This document shows positions 1 to 7,068 of a DNA stretch of 15,680 nucleotides, in pieces. The position numbers and the translations under genes were made by a program. Origin of the DNA: Candidatus Odyssella thessalonicensis (GTDB lineage: Bacteria; Pseudomonadota; Alphaproteobacteria; Bin65). Positions within the stretch are counted from its first letter, which is position 1. Each line of letters opens with the position of its first letter. The DNA is taken from NCBI GenBank assembly GCA_005240015.1, contig SBBV01000304.1:1-15680 (forward strand). Reading direction: 5' to 3'. The notes under the pieces were generated by a model. It did not search any database. It saw only the letters and a list, made by a program, of their open reading frames with translations, and had not been told where the DNA came from.

Positions 1-197
1 ATGCGCGGCATCTCCGGCGCGACGCGGCAAGGGATGCCGAGCGCCTCGTAGCGCGCGCGGACCGGCCCGTCGCGCCGGCACCAGACCTCGGCCGCCACTG
101 CGCCGGGCGCCATGTGGCTGAGCGACTCGTAAAGGCTGCGCGACGATCCGCCGAATCCGCCCTCGATGTCGAGGCAAAGCGCTCGCATCTCACTCAT
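1..197 (-). CDS. Glycosyltransferase, GT4-like, N-terminal fragment (3' part outside window)
   Basis: Only the first 65 codons are visible; the reading frame is open to the window edge. The start is the ATG at 197-195, which overlaps the stop of the upstream WbqC-family gene as ATGA; an ATG three codons later (188-186) is an alternative. The visible protein begins MSEMRALCLDIEGGFGGSSR and continues SLYESLSHMAP. A hydrophobic beta strand followed by a glycine-rich turn (GGFGGSSRSL, about residues 13-22) and a helix is the usual opening of the GT-B glycosyltransferases of family 4, which build glycans in the cytoplasm from nucleotide-sugar donors. The later piece, EVWCRRDGPVRARYEALGIPCR, fits the second strand and helix of that domain. 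It is the last gene of the run seen here and probably adds a sugar to the glycan. The donor-binding half is not visible, so sugar and linkage cannot be inferred, and the family call is tentative. Confidence 0.7.
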   Translation of the reverse strand, partial: MSEMRALCLDIEGGFGGSSRSLYESLSHMAPGAVAAEVWCRRDGPVRARYEALGIPCRVAPEMPR

Positions 198-892
198 GCC
201 CGCACGGCCCTGCACGCCAGCAGGCCCGCTGTGCGCTCCCATCCTAGACGAAACAGAGCGTCGAAGATGGAGAGACCCGGCACGAAATTTGAGTGGCCTT
301 GATCATAGATTGGGTGAACGAAATCACTATAGATCAAGGCCACGCCGGCGGCCGCAAATTTCGCGGGATCCTGATACTTGTCGCCGCCTCGGCCCGAGAG
401 ATAAACCGCGCCCTCGCCGCAAGCCCGCACGAGCGCGATCAGGCGATCGTCCCCCTTGGCTACATCGGCCCCTAGCGTGGAGGCGCGGCGCAACACGGCG
501 CGCAGGCCGAGCCGCTCGGCTAACACCGCGATGAGCGATTCGTTGCTGGCCGCGAGATCGGTGGCCGGCAGTGCGGAATAGCGCTCCGCCAGCCAGGGCC
601 ATATGTCGCGGAAGGCTGGCGCATCGGCATACAGTGCCTTCAGCGTCTCGCAATGGACGCGCGGCCATGTTGCGTTAGCCGCGCGAACACGATTGATGGG
701 ATCACCGAAGCGATAGGTCACGGGAACGGTGAGCCAGCGCCCCGCGCCGCCGACGTCGATTTGAACGCGATTGGTGTAGCTGTTCTTCGAGTACTGCGCA
801 TCGTCGAGCAGCACGAATATATCGGCGCGTGCCATCTTCGCGAAATAGCCGAGCCACGGGATGTAGTTCGGCTGATGGATGGCGACGATCAT
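194..892 (-). CDS. WbqC-family protein
   Basis: 232-residue protein, the usual length for the WbqC family of O-antigen and exopolysaccharide loci. The diagnostic N-terminal block is clear: HQPNYIPWLGYF at residues 6-17, then ADIFVLLDDAQYSKNSYTNR at about 23-42. Later come YLSGRGGDKY (about 164-173) and the C-terminal FVPGLSIFDALF block (about 203-214). The biochemical role of the family is not well settled. Members sit in sugar-modification clusters, often beside acyltransferases, and are thought to act on sugar nucleotides or acyl/aminoacyl decorations. The start is the ATG at 892, which forms an ATGA overlap with the end of the GNAT gene upstream; a longer open frame extends further upstream but lies inside that GNAT gene. 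The stop overlaps the ATG of the glycosyltransferase downstream. Tight coupling to the GNAT and deacetylase genes suggests a part in the same decoration step; that is inference. Confidence 0.88.
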   Translation of the reverse strand: MIVAIHQPNYIPWLGYFAKMARADIFVLLDDAQYSKNSYTNRVQIDVGGAGRWLTVPVTYRFGDPINRVRAANATWPRVHCETLKALYADAPAFRDIWPWLAERYSALPATDLAASNESLIAVLAERLGLRAVLRRASTLGADVAKGDDRLIALVRACGEGAVYLSGRGGDKYQDPAKFAAAGVALIYSDFVHPIYDQGHSNFVPGLSIFDALFRLGWERTAGLLACRAVRA

Positions 893-1341
893 GCGCGCTC
901 GGACAACGAGCACGAGAGCACGTGATAGCCCCGCTCCTGCGCCACGATCCGGAAGCCGAAGCGCGCGTAGAACATATGGCCGCGGCTGTTCTCGAGCGCG
1001 ACCTTGAGGCTGAGGCTCGAGCATCCGGCCGAGCGGCATCGCCGCTTCAGGGCGATCATCAATTCTGCTCCGCTTCCCGCGCCGCGCCGATCGGCGGCGA
1101 GCATGAAATGGTGGAGATGTGCCAGCGCAGGGCCCTTCTCCGAAGCGATGGCATAGCCGATGGGCCTCGGCCCATCCCAAGCGGCCAGCGAGAGCTCCCA
1201 TTTCCGCGGCAGCTCGAGCAGGAAGTGTTTGGCCTGCCAATACTCACCGGGAACGTCGCGCGCGATCGCTACGAAATCTTCGATGCAGGCGGCAACGTCT
1301 TTGCGGGTCAGAGGTGCGATGCGCACCCGGTTGCCGGTCAT
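889..1341 (-). CDS. GNAT-family N-acetyltransferase
   Basis: 150-residue protein of the GNAT fold, which moves an acyl group from acyl-CoA to an amine. The acetyl-CoA pyrophosphate loop is visible as RRGAGSG (about residues 85-91, the R/QxxGxG/A motif), preceded by a strand (HLHHFMLAAD). The C-terminal ALENSRGHMFYARFGF (about 115-130) is the typical strand-helix-strand ending of the family. The start is the ATG at 1341, overlapping the TGA of the deacetylase-like gene upstream as ATGA; an in-frame start 11 codons earlier would lie inside that gene. The substrate cannot be read from sequence. Because it directly follows a polysaccharide-deacetylase-like gene and precedes a WbqC-family gene, a plausible role is re-acylating an amino sugar after deacetylation, or acylating a 4-amino sugar nucleotide. 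Confidence 0.85.
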   Translation of the reverse strand: MTGNRVRIAPLTRKDVAACIEDFVAIARDVPGEYWQAKHFLLELPRKWELSLAAWDGPRPIGYAIASEKGPALAHLHHFMLAADRRGAGSGAELMIALKRRCRSAGCSSLSLKVALENSRGHMFYARFGFRIVAQERGYHVLSCSLSERA

Positions 1342-2639
1342 GCGGCCGCCTCGTCCAGGACGCGCTTCAGCCAAGCCCAGCGGCGCGCTTCATGCTGACC
1401 GGTGTGGAAGAGGACCGCGAACGTGCCGCCATAGCGTCGGCACATGTCGGCCGCCCACAGCGTATCGGCGACCGCACGCTCGAGCGGCAGATCCGCATAC
1501 TTGCCGCCGAAAAGGCTGAACTCCATGGCCGCCGTAGAGAGCTGCACGAGCGGAAGCGCGCGCCTTGCAATGAGATCGTAGGTCTGGTGCGGCCGGCACG
1601 TGCCCGTGCGGAAGCCAACCGCCTCGGGATAGGCCGGCGTGCAATCGAGCACCATGCCCGCCTCAGACCAGATGCGCGGCGTTGCCGCGGCGTCGTAGCG
1701 CAGCACATGCTGGCGGCCCTCGCGCACCTCGCCCCCGATCACGCGCTCGAGGCCGTCGCGCTGGCGACGCCATTCCTCGGGATCCGTGGCGGTCTCGAAG
1801 CCGGCGTGGAAGCCGATCGCATGCCCGCGTCCGCGAATCTCGCCGGCAAGACGTGCCAGCGTCTGCCGCATGGTCGCGGCATAGGGGCTGTCCCTTGGGT
1901 CGGACGACGGGCCCATGAAGTAGAAATGACTCCGGATGCCGCGCTGCTCGGCCCAATCCATCAGGCGGCGCGAGGAGTGCCACGGCTCGCCGCCGAAATA
2001 GGCCGCACGGATGCGCGAGAGCGCGGCGCCCGGCCGGCCGCGCTTCAGCACATCGCCGGCGGCCCAGCGCATGGGCTCCCATACGCGATGATAGCCCTTC
2101 AGCATGTCGACATCGTGCGTGAGCTTGACGGCGTAGCGCATGCGCAGCGGAGGCTCGGATCGCCCGGTCAGGGCGGCCGCGAGATCGTGCGCGGCGCGAT
2201 CCGCCCAAGGATGAAGCCGCCCGCCGTCGGCCGGGAACAGCGCGGCGGAGAGCGGGAAGCGACCGTATCGGTCGCGCGCCGGATGATCCCGCTCCTCGAG
2301 CCGCGTGAGCAGCATGAAGATGAGGCCGAGCGCGTCGTAACCGAGTGTGCGCCCGTTGGACGGAGGCCGCAGCCCGCCGCCCGGGCGAACCGCCGTGGCA
2401 AGTGCGTCGACGAGCGGGCGGATGCCGCTGGAATCAACGTGCACGCAACCAGGGAACAGCACCGCCGGCACTGCGATCACGTCGGTTGGTGCCCCCGCGC
2501 CGTAGTGCAGCACGCGCTCGGCATCTCTCGCGCGCTGTACGTGGTAGGCAGCGTCGAGAAATCCGCAAGCGAATTCGAGCTCGGGCCGGAAGGCTTCGAG
2601 CGCGGGCGCGAGCGAGAGCCGGTAACGGACGTCAGCCAT
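1338..2639 (-). CDS. Polysaccharide deacetylase-like protein (NodB-like fold with N-terminal extension)
   Basis: 433 residues if the ATG at 2639 is used; a TTG three codons upstream is possible but less likely. The C-terminal half carries motifs of carbohydrate esterase 4-like proteins found in exopolysaccharide loci: LTHDVD (about residues 173-178, metal-binding Asp/His region), IGFHAGF (about 275-281, with a candidate ligand His), RQHVLRYD (about 309-316), GFRTGTCRPH (about 342-351) and LFHTG (about 410-414). The first 160 or so residues form an extra domain typical of the longer members of this group. No signal peptide or membrane segment is obvious, so it may act in the cytoplasm on a sugar nucleotide or lipid-linked intermediate rather than on exported polymer. 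Expected activity is metal-dependent removal of an N- or O-acetyl group. The start overlaps the AsnB-like gene upstream by 8 bases, and the stop forms ATGA with the GNAT gene downstream. Confidence 0.82.
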   Translation of the reverse strand: MADVRYRLSLAPALEAFRPELEFACGFLDAAYHVQRARDAERVLHYGAGAPTDVIAVPAVLFPGCVHVDSSGIRPLVDALATAVRPGGGLRPPSNGRTLGYDALGLIFMLLTRLEERDHPARDRYGRFPLSAALFPADGGRLHPWADRAAHDLAAALTGRSEPPLRMRYAVKLTHDVDMLKGYHRVWEPMRWAAGDVLKRGRPGAALSRIRAAYFGGEPWHSSRRLMDWAEQRGIRSHFYFMGPSSDPRDSPYAATMRQTLARLAGEIRGRGHAIGFHAGFETATDPEEWRRQRDGLERVIGGEVREGRQHVLRYDAAATPRIWSEAGMVLDCTPAYPEAVGFRTGTCRPHQTYDLIARRALPLVQLSTAAMEFSLFGGKYADLPLERAVADTLWAADMCRRYGGTFAVLFHTGQHEARRWAWLKRVLDEAAA

Positions 2640-4488
2640 GCCCGGCAATACCGAAGAGGCGCACCCAAGCCTCGTGCGTCAGCAATTGGCGCAGCAACTT
2701 GGTGTGCCTGGCGCGGCCATCGAGATGCTCGTCGATGCGCGCGCGCAGCTGGTCGTTGTCAAACAGGCCGAAGCCGAGCGCGTCGAGATTGTCGCGGGTC
2801 GCGAGGAAGCGCGCGCGGTGCCCGGGATCGTCGCGGAAGAGGCCGGGAATGTCCTGCCACGAGCCGGCCGAATGCATGGCACTCGGCACGTCGGGTCGCG
2901 CGGCCAGGCCGAGGCGGCGCAGGCCGCCGCGGAGAAGCAGCGCCGCAATCTCCAGCCAGGGATGGAGATCGGCGCCAAAATGCGTGTTCGCATTGTTGAG
3001 CTGCGCCAGGGCCGGCGAGGCGGCGCGCAGCGCGAGCTGTACCGGCCGGCCGGCGCAGCGCCAGGCCGGCGGCATGCGCAGGTAGACGTCCATGACTTCG
3101 GCGTCGAACGCCGGCAGGCGCAGATTGGCCGCCGCGCGCACGCTCATCATCCCGGTGAACGCGTAGTGCTTGCTGACGGCATGGAGGATGAACGCATCCC
3201 AGGCGTTATAGGGATCATCCGAGTGGAGCCAGGGCTCCAGCACCGTCTGCATCGCGTCTTCCTGGCTCTTCCACCAGCGCTCGCGCCAGGCGGGTGCCAC
3301 GATCCGTTCGATGGTCTTGCGCGGCGGTCCCTGGCGGAGGTTGTAGAGCACGTCGGCGCCCGTCGGGCGCCGGGGAATCCGGCGCAGCACGGGCAAGCGC
3401 GTGCGCGAGCCGCCGAGCTCCAGGAAGCGCGACGGCAGGTAGTAGCCGCGCAAGGTGTAATCGAGCCCGTGCCCGCTGAGGAGCGTGTCGCAGTTGGCGC
3501 GCACCGGCGGCAGGAAGACCGAGAACTGCGTCGAGGCCGGATAGAGCCCGTTGCTCTCGATCACGGTGTCGTCGTGGACCGCGAGCGTGTCCTCGGGCGC
3601 CACCACGGCGGCGTGATGCTCGGCGCCGCACAGCTGCGCCACGGATCGGGCCAGCTTCAGCTCGGGATTGTCCGCGAAGCTCGCCGTCGTCCAGCAGGTG
3701 AGGCTGCCCCTGGGGGCCGCGCCCAGCACCCAGCGGCTGTCGACGCCGCCCGAGAGCAGCAAGCCGGCGCGCCCGCCATTGACCGCGCGCTGCACGGCCG
3801 CGCGCATCGCCGCGTCGAGCACGGCGCTGCACTCGCCGCGGGCGAAATCGGGCTTGCGCCACTCGAGCTCCCAGTAGCGACGCTCGTGCGCGCCCGCGCG
3901 GTCGATCTCCCAGATGCACGCCGCCGGCAGCGCCTCGACGCCGGCGACCGAGGTGTAGCGACCAACCGTCCGCTGCATCGTGAACAGCTGTGCGAGCGCG
4001 TCGCGATCGGCCTTCTTCGGGATGCGCGCGTCGCCGAGCATCACGTAGATCATCGTGCCGAAGACGGTCTCGCCGTCGGCACGCCATACGTGCAGCGGAT
4101 AGAGCGCGTGGCGGTCGGTGATCAGTGTGAGGCGATGCGCCGGCGCATCGTAGATCGCGGCGCAGAATTGGCCGTTGGCCAGCGCGAGCCGATCGAGCCT
4201 GCCGTTGCGATAGAGATCGAGGATGAGCGGCGCCGGATCGTATTCGTCGGCGCCGGCCCGCGCCGAGAGCTCGTGCGCGTTGTAGATGTCGCCGAGCGTC
4301 GCCACCGCGACGCCCGCCTCGCCGGCAAGGCCGCGCTTGGCGTCGTGACGGTGCGCGGCGCGCCCGAGCGCGGCACCCTGCCCGGCCGGCGCATGGATGG
4401 CGTAGCCGGCACGGTGGCGCTTGACCAGCGCCGCGAGATCCGCGGGCGCGCCGGGGTCGCGCCGATAGACGCCGAACAATCCGATCAT
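2632..4488 (-). CDS. Asparagine synthase-like amidotransferase with an inactivated glutaminase domain
   Basis: 618 residues, in the AsnB size range. The class II glutaminase-like N-terminal domain is recognisable (IGLFGVY at 2-8, LGDIYNA at 65-71, FCAAIYD at 108-114, DRHALYPL at 125-132), but the nucleophile Cys2 of the usual MCGIFG start is Ile (codon ATC) and the NGEIYN-type motif reads LGDIYN. Glutamine hydrolysis is therefore unlikely. The synthetase domain keeps the ATP-binding P-loop LSGGVDSR (245-252), and LLSGHGLDY (about 336-344) stands where AsnB has its SGDGGDE-like motif. The protein probably activates a carboxylate as an acyl-AMP and forms an amide with free ammonia or another amine. 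Homologues in O-antigen loci amidate uronic acids. The ATG at 4488 follows the FkbM gene by 18 bases; no upstream start in that gap would restore the Cys. The stop overlaps the deacetylase-like gene by 8 bases. Confidence 0.88.
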   Translation of the reverse strand: MIGLFGVYRRDPGAPADLAALVKRHRAGYAIHAPAGQGAALGRAAHRHDAKRGLAGEAGVAVATLGDIYNAHELSARAGADEYDPAPLILDLYRNGRLDRLALANGQFCAAIYDAPAHRLTLITDRHALYPLHVWRADGETVFGTMIYVMLGDARIPKKADRDALAQLFTMQRTVGRYTSVAGVEALPAACIWEIDRAGAHERRYWELEWRKPDFARGECSAVLDAAMRAAVQRAVNGGRAGLLLSGGVDSRWVLGAAPRGSLTCWTTASFADNPELKLARSVAQLCGAEHHAAVVAPEDTLAVHDDTVIESNGLYPASTQFSVFLPPVRANCDTLLSGHGLDYTLRGYYLPSRFLELGGSRTRLPVLRRIPRRPTGADVLYNLRQGPPRKTIERIVAPAWRERWWKSQEDAMQTVLEPWLHSDDPYNAWDAFILHAVSKHYAFTGMMSVRAAANLRLPAFDAEVMDVYLRMPPAWRCAGRPVQLALRAASPALAQLNNANTHFGADLHPWLEIAALLLRGGLRRLGLAARPDVPSAMHSAGSWQDIPGLFRDDPGHRARFLATRDNLDALGFGLFDNDQLRARIDEHLDGRARHTKLLRQLLTHEAWVRLFGIAGHG

Positions 4489-4506
4489 GGCGGGCTTTCG
4501 CCGCCC

Positions 4507-5490
4507 CTATTTCCGCTCTTGCGGCAGAGCCATCACGTTGCCGCGCGGGCCGACGAACACGTCGTAGCCGGCCCGCTCGATCACGGGACGGATCAGGTCG
4601 GCGATGCGCTGCCCGCCGCGCGAATACCAGCCGGCGGCGCGGATGCGCGGGCGCAGGCGCGCGAGCGTGTCGGCGGCGCCGGCGAGCGCCTCCACCTCGG
4701 CGCCGTTCAAGGTGAGGCTCAGCATGTCGAGCCGCGCGAGATTCTGGTCGGCGACGAGGCCGTCGATGGTCAAGGTCGGCACCTTCTCGCGCCGGTCGCC
4801 CTGCTGAACTTCGGCAACGAGGCTGTTGCCCTGAGCGAACGTCGTCTCGAGATCGAGTTCGGTGACACTGTTCCAGACGCCGCGATGCAGCGGCACGACG
4901 TTAGCGGCCTGGTTCGCCTCGATGTTGCGTTTCAAGAGCGCGTGGCACTCGCCACTGGCTTCGACGGCGAAGACGCGGCCCTCCGGCGCGTCGCGCGCAA
5001 TGCGGATCGCGCCGAACCCCAGGAACGCGCCGCAATCGACGACGACGTCGCCGCGGCCCGGGCGGAACGCGCGCATGAGCCGCTCGCGAACCGCGGAATC
5101 CTGCTGCGCGATGTTGTCCTTGTGCTGGCCGTGAAAGCCGTGCAGCCGCTCGAGGCCGTAGCCCTGCGGTCCGAGGTCGGGCCGCATGTGCGGATAGAGC
5201 CAGCGCGTGATGTAGTCCTTGACGATCCGGAAATGCCCGCGCGGCAGGCCGGGCGGCAGCGCCGGACGCAGCAGATCGTAGAGATCGGCGTTCTTGGGCT
5301 CGGTTCCGAATCCGAAAAGGCGCAGATTCTCGTCGGGCACCGCGAGCCAGGGCGTATTGCCGTCGCTGCCGAGCTTCACGCGCGGCATCAGCGCGGCGAT
5401 CGTTTCGATCAGCGCGGCGTGGCGGCGATAGTGACGCTGGCGGTAGCCCGGAACCAGCGACTTCAGGCGCGGCGGTATGAAATTGAGCAT
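4507..5490 (-). CDS. FkbM-family methyltransferase
   Basis: 327 residues. The central to C-terminal part is an S-adenosylmethionine-dependent Rossmann-type methyltransferase: VVVDCGAFLGFG (about residues 149-160) is the SAM-binding glycine-rich motif I, and VFAVEA (about 173-178) ends strand 2 with the acidic residue that normally binds the SAM ribose. VPTLTIDGL (about 237-245) and LDMLSLTLNGAEVEALAGA (about 254-272) match the FkbM C-terminal blocks. The second usually reads DxxKxDxEGxE, but here SLTLNGAE replaces the Lys/Asp/Glu pattern. FkbM proteins methylate hydroxyls on sugars or natural products, so the likely role is O-methylation of a sugar in this glycan. The N-terminal 130 residues (with KDYITRWLYPHMRPD at about 91-105) are an extension of unknown role. 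The start is the ATG at 5490, four bases after the stop of the sulfotransferase gene. Confidence 0.87.
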   Translation of the reverse strand: MLNFIPPRLKSLVPGYRQRHYRRHAALIETIAALMPRVKLGSDGNTPWLAVPDENLRLFGFGTEPKNADLYDLLRPALPPGLPRGHFRIVKDYITRWLYPHMRPDLGPQGYGLERLHGFHGQHKDNIAQQDSAVRERLMRAFRPGRGDVVVDCGAFLGFGAIRIARDAPEGRVFAVEASGECHALLKRNIEANQAANVVPLHRGVWNSVTELDLETTFAQGNSLVAEVQQGDRREKVPTLTIDGLVADQNLARLDMLSLTLNGAEVEALAGAADTLARLRPRIRAAGWYSRGGQRIADLIRPVIERAGYDVFVGPRGNVMALPQERK

Positions 5491-5494
5491 GATC

Positions 5495-6343
5495 TCAGGC
5501 GGCGGCGCGCGGGCGGTAGGTCTTGAGATAGCCGAGCCGATCGATGACGCCGCCCGGCAGGCGGTTCATGAAGCGCTCGAACACCTGCACATCCTCGGCG
5601 GTGACGAGGGTGGCGCCGCGCCCCGCCGCGGCGTTGGTGTTCTTGACGGGCACGTGCGTGAGCGGAGTGTGCGCAAGACCGAGCGCGCGGAAGACGGCGG
5701 CCATGCTTTCGGCATGATTGAGGTCGCGCGTCGGGACCTCGACCGCGTGCGTGACCTGGCCGGAATCGCGCAGCGCAAGGTAGCGCAGATACATCTCGCA
5801 CCAGGCCCAGAGATAGAGCTCGCCCTTGCCGAGCGTCTTGGGGTCCAGGCGCAGATGATTGCGCGCCGCGTCGGTCGGCGGATTGTCCTTCCAGAAATTC
5901 TTGTCGCGATTGAGGAAGCTGCGCATGTTGAGCAGCGGATCGCGCAGCAGGATCACGAGGTCGAAGCGCGGCACGAGCCGCGCGAAGCCGATGTGGAGCC
6001 CGCGCGCGAAGAATTTGCTCACGTCGACATAGATGCTCTTGCCGGCGCGCGCGAGCCAGCGCTCGGCCATCGCCAGGCGCTTGCCCGCCACGCGCTCGAT
6101 ATAGGCGTCATCGCCGGCGACGAACGCGCGCAGCACGCGCCCGCGCCCCAACAGCTCGTCGGTCTCGATGAAGCGCCGGCGGAAGTGGCGCTCGAGGTCG
6201 CCCAAGGCACCCGGCAGCCGGGTGCGCGCATGCGGCTGCTCGAACGCCGCATAGGCCTCGGGCACGTGGCGATTGACCCAGTCGGCGAACGAGGCTTGGC
6301 CGCAGCGGCCGGTCGCCACGGTGAAGATGTAGCGTTCGGCCAT
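5495..6343 (-). CDS. Sulfotransferase-like protein (divergent PAPS-binding P-loop)
   Basis: 282 residues. The N-terminus has a strand then a P-loop-like motif, TVATGRCGQASFADW (about residues 8-22), in the position of the 5'-phosphosulfate-binding loop of PAPS sulfotransferases. LVILLRDPLLNMRSFLNRD (about 130-148) matches the 3'-phosphate-binding block RDPxxxxxS of the same superfamily. YVDVSKFFARGL (about 106-117) fits the segment in between. It would transfer sulfate from PAPS to a sugar hydroxyl or amine. The loop reads GRCGQASF where many relatives have GRSGTTF/L, so it is a divergent member and the substrate is unknown. No PAPS-forming genes are in the window. The ATG at 6343 lies four bases after the stop of the GT-A gene, behind a purine-rich AAAGAAA stretch that may serve as ribosome-binding site. 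Confidence 0.75.
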   Translation of the reverse strand: MAERYIFTVATGRCGQASFADWVNRHVPEAYAAFEQPHARTRLPGALGDLERHFRRRFIETDELLGRGRVLRAFVAGDDAYIERVAGKRLAMAERWLARAGKSIYVDVSKFFARGLHIGFARLVPRFDLVILLRDPLLNMRSFLNRDKNFWKDNPPTDAARNHLRLDPKTLGKGELYLWAWCEMYLRYLALRDSGQVTHAVEVPTRDLNHAESMAAVFRALGLAHTPLTHVPVKNTNAAAGRGATLVTAEDVQVFERFMNRLPGGVIDRLGYLKTYRPRAAA

Positions 6344-6347
6344 CGGT

Positions 6348-7046
6348 CTATTTCTTTGCGTTGCCGGCGTAGAGCATGCGGTCGCGTTCGGCGAACCAGA
6401 GATCGGCGTAGCCGCACTTCTCGAAACCCGGGATGTAGGGCCCGCCGATCGTGTAGTGGATGCTCGAAAGCTCGCCCAGCGGCGCGGCCGGATCGTAGTC
6501 GACGAGATGGTTCCAGCGGTGCGGCAGCGCGCCGATGAGATCGTCGTCGCCGAGCCATTCGAAGCGGTGCAGCGCGAGCCCGCTCGCGGTGTTGACGTAG
6601 TCCGCGGTGAGCGCCGTGCACTTGGCGCAGTTGAGCAGCATCACGCTCGACCAGTTCTTCTTCTCATACTGGCTCTGCGGCTCGTTCAGGAACTTGCGCG
6701 TTTCCTGCGGCACGTGGCTGTGCTTGACCACCATGACCGCGTAGCGCTCGTCGCGCAGCGCCCAGAGCTTGGCGATGTCGTCGAGCATCAGCATGTCGCA
6801 ATCCATGAACAGCGCCCAGCCCTTGAAGCCGGCGAGGCTCGGCACCAGGAAGCGCGAGAACGAAAAATCGGTCGACTGCAGCGGATGGCGCTCGCGGCGC
6901 ATCTGCCGCTTCAGCTGCGAGAGCATGAGCGGCGCGATCGTGACCGGCACCGAGGCACGGGCATGGATGCTGTGGGCGAGGACGCTGAAGGCCACGGCTT
7001 CGCGCGGATCGTAGCCGATGAAGACGCGGATCGGTTCGGACGACAT
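6348..7046 (-). CDS. GT-A glycosyltransferase, family 8-like
   Basis: 232 residues. IRVFIGYDPREAVAFSVLAH (about residues 6-25) is the opening of a GT-A nucleotide-binding fold, and ALFMDCDMLML (about 78-88) holds a DxD-type motif (DCD, 82-84), which coordinates the metal and the donor diphosphate. NWSSVMLLNC (about 131-140) and SIHYTIGGPYIPGF (about 195-208) correspond to the acceptor-side segments and the late metal-ligand histidine seen in family 8-like transferases. It would act in the cytoplasm, adding a hexose or similar residue to a growing glycan or a protein; donor and acceptor are not deducible. The ATG at 7046 was chosen because the conserved fold starts six residues later and because it follows the upstream stop by 22 bases, the largest gap in the window. 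Confidence 0.83.
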   Translation of the reverse strand: MSSEPIRVFIGYDPREAVAFSVLAHSIHARASVPVTIAPLMLSQLKRQMRRERHPLQSTDFSFSRFLVPSLAGFKGWALFMDCDMLMLDDIAKLWALRDERYAVMVVKHSHVPQETRKFLNEPQSQYEKKNWSSVMLLNCAKCTALTADYVNTASGLALHRFEWLGDDDLIGALPHRWNHLVDYDPAAPLGELSSIHYTIGGPYIPGFEKCGYADLWFAERDRMLYAGNAKK

Positions 7047-7068
7047 TGCTCGGGTTCGCTTGCGGGCG

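Noticed and set aside
4489..4506. Small inverted repeat (GGCGAAAGCC, a possible GNRA-loop hairpin) between the FkbM and AsnB-like genes
   Set aside because: The uninterrupted stem is only three base pairs, there is no T-tract, and genes continue on both sides. It is too weak for a terminator and could be chance in GC-rich DNA.
2638..5526. Very long plus-strand open frame (962 codons), plus others on that strand such as 1119-2999, 5477-6538 and 7018-8721
   Set aside because: They lie opposite well-recognised minus-strand genes, are rich in Arg/Ala/Gly, have no recognisable motifs and cross several gene junctions. Long antisense frames are expected in GC-rich DNA with GC-biased third positions.
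7047..7068. Largest gap in the run considered as a promoter
   Set aside because: 22 bases cannot hold -35 and -10 elements with spacing, and no AT-rich -10-like sequence is present.
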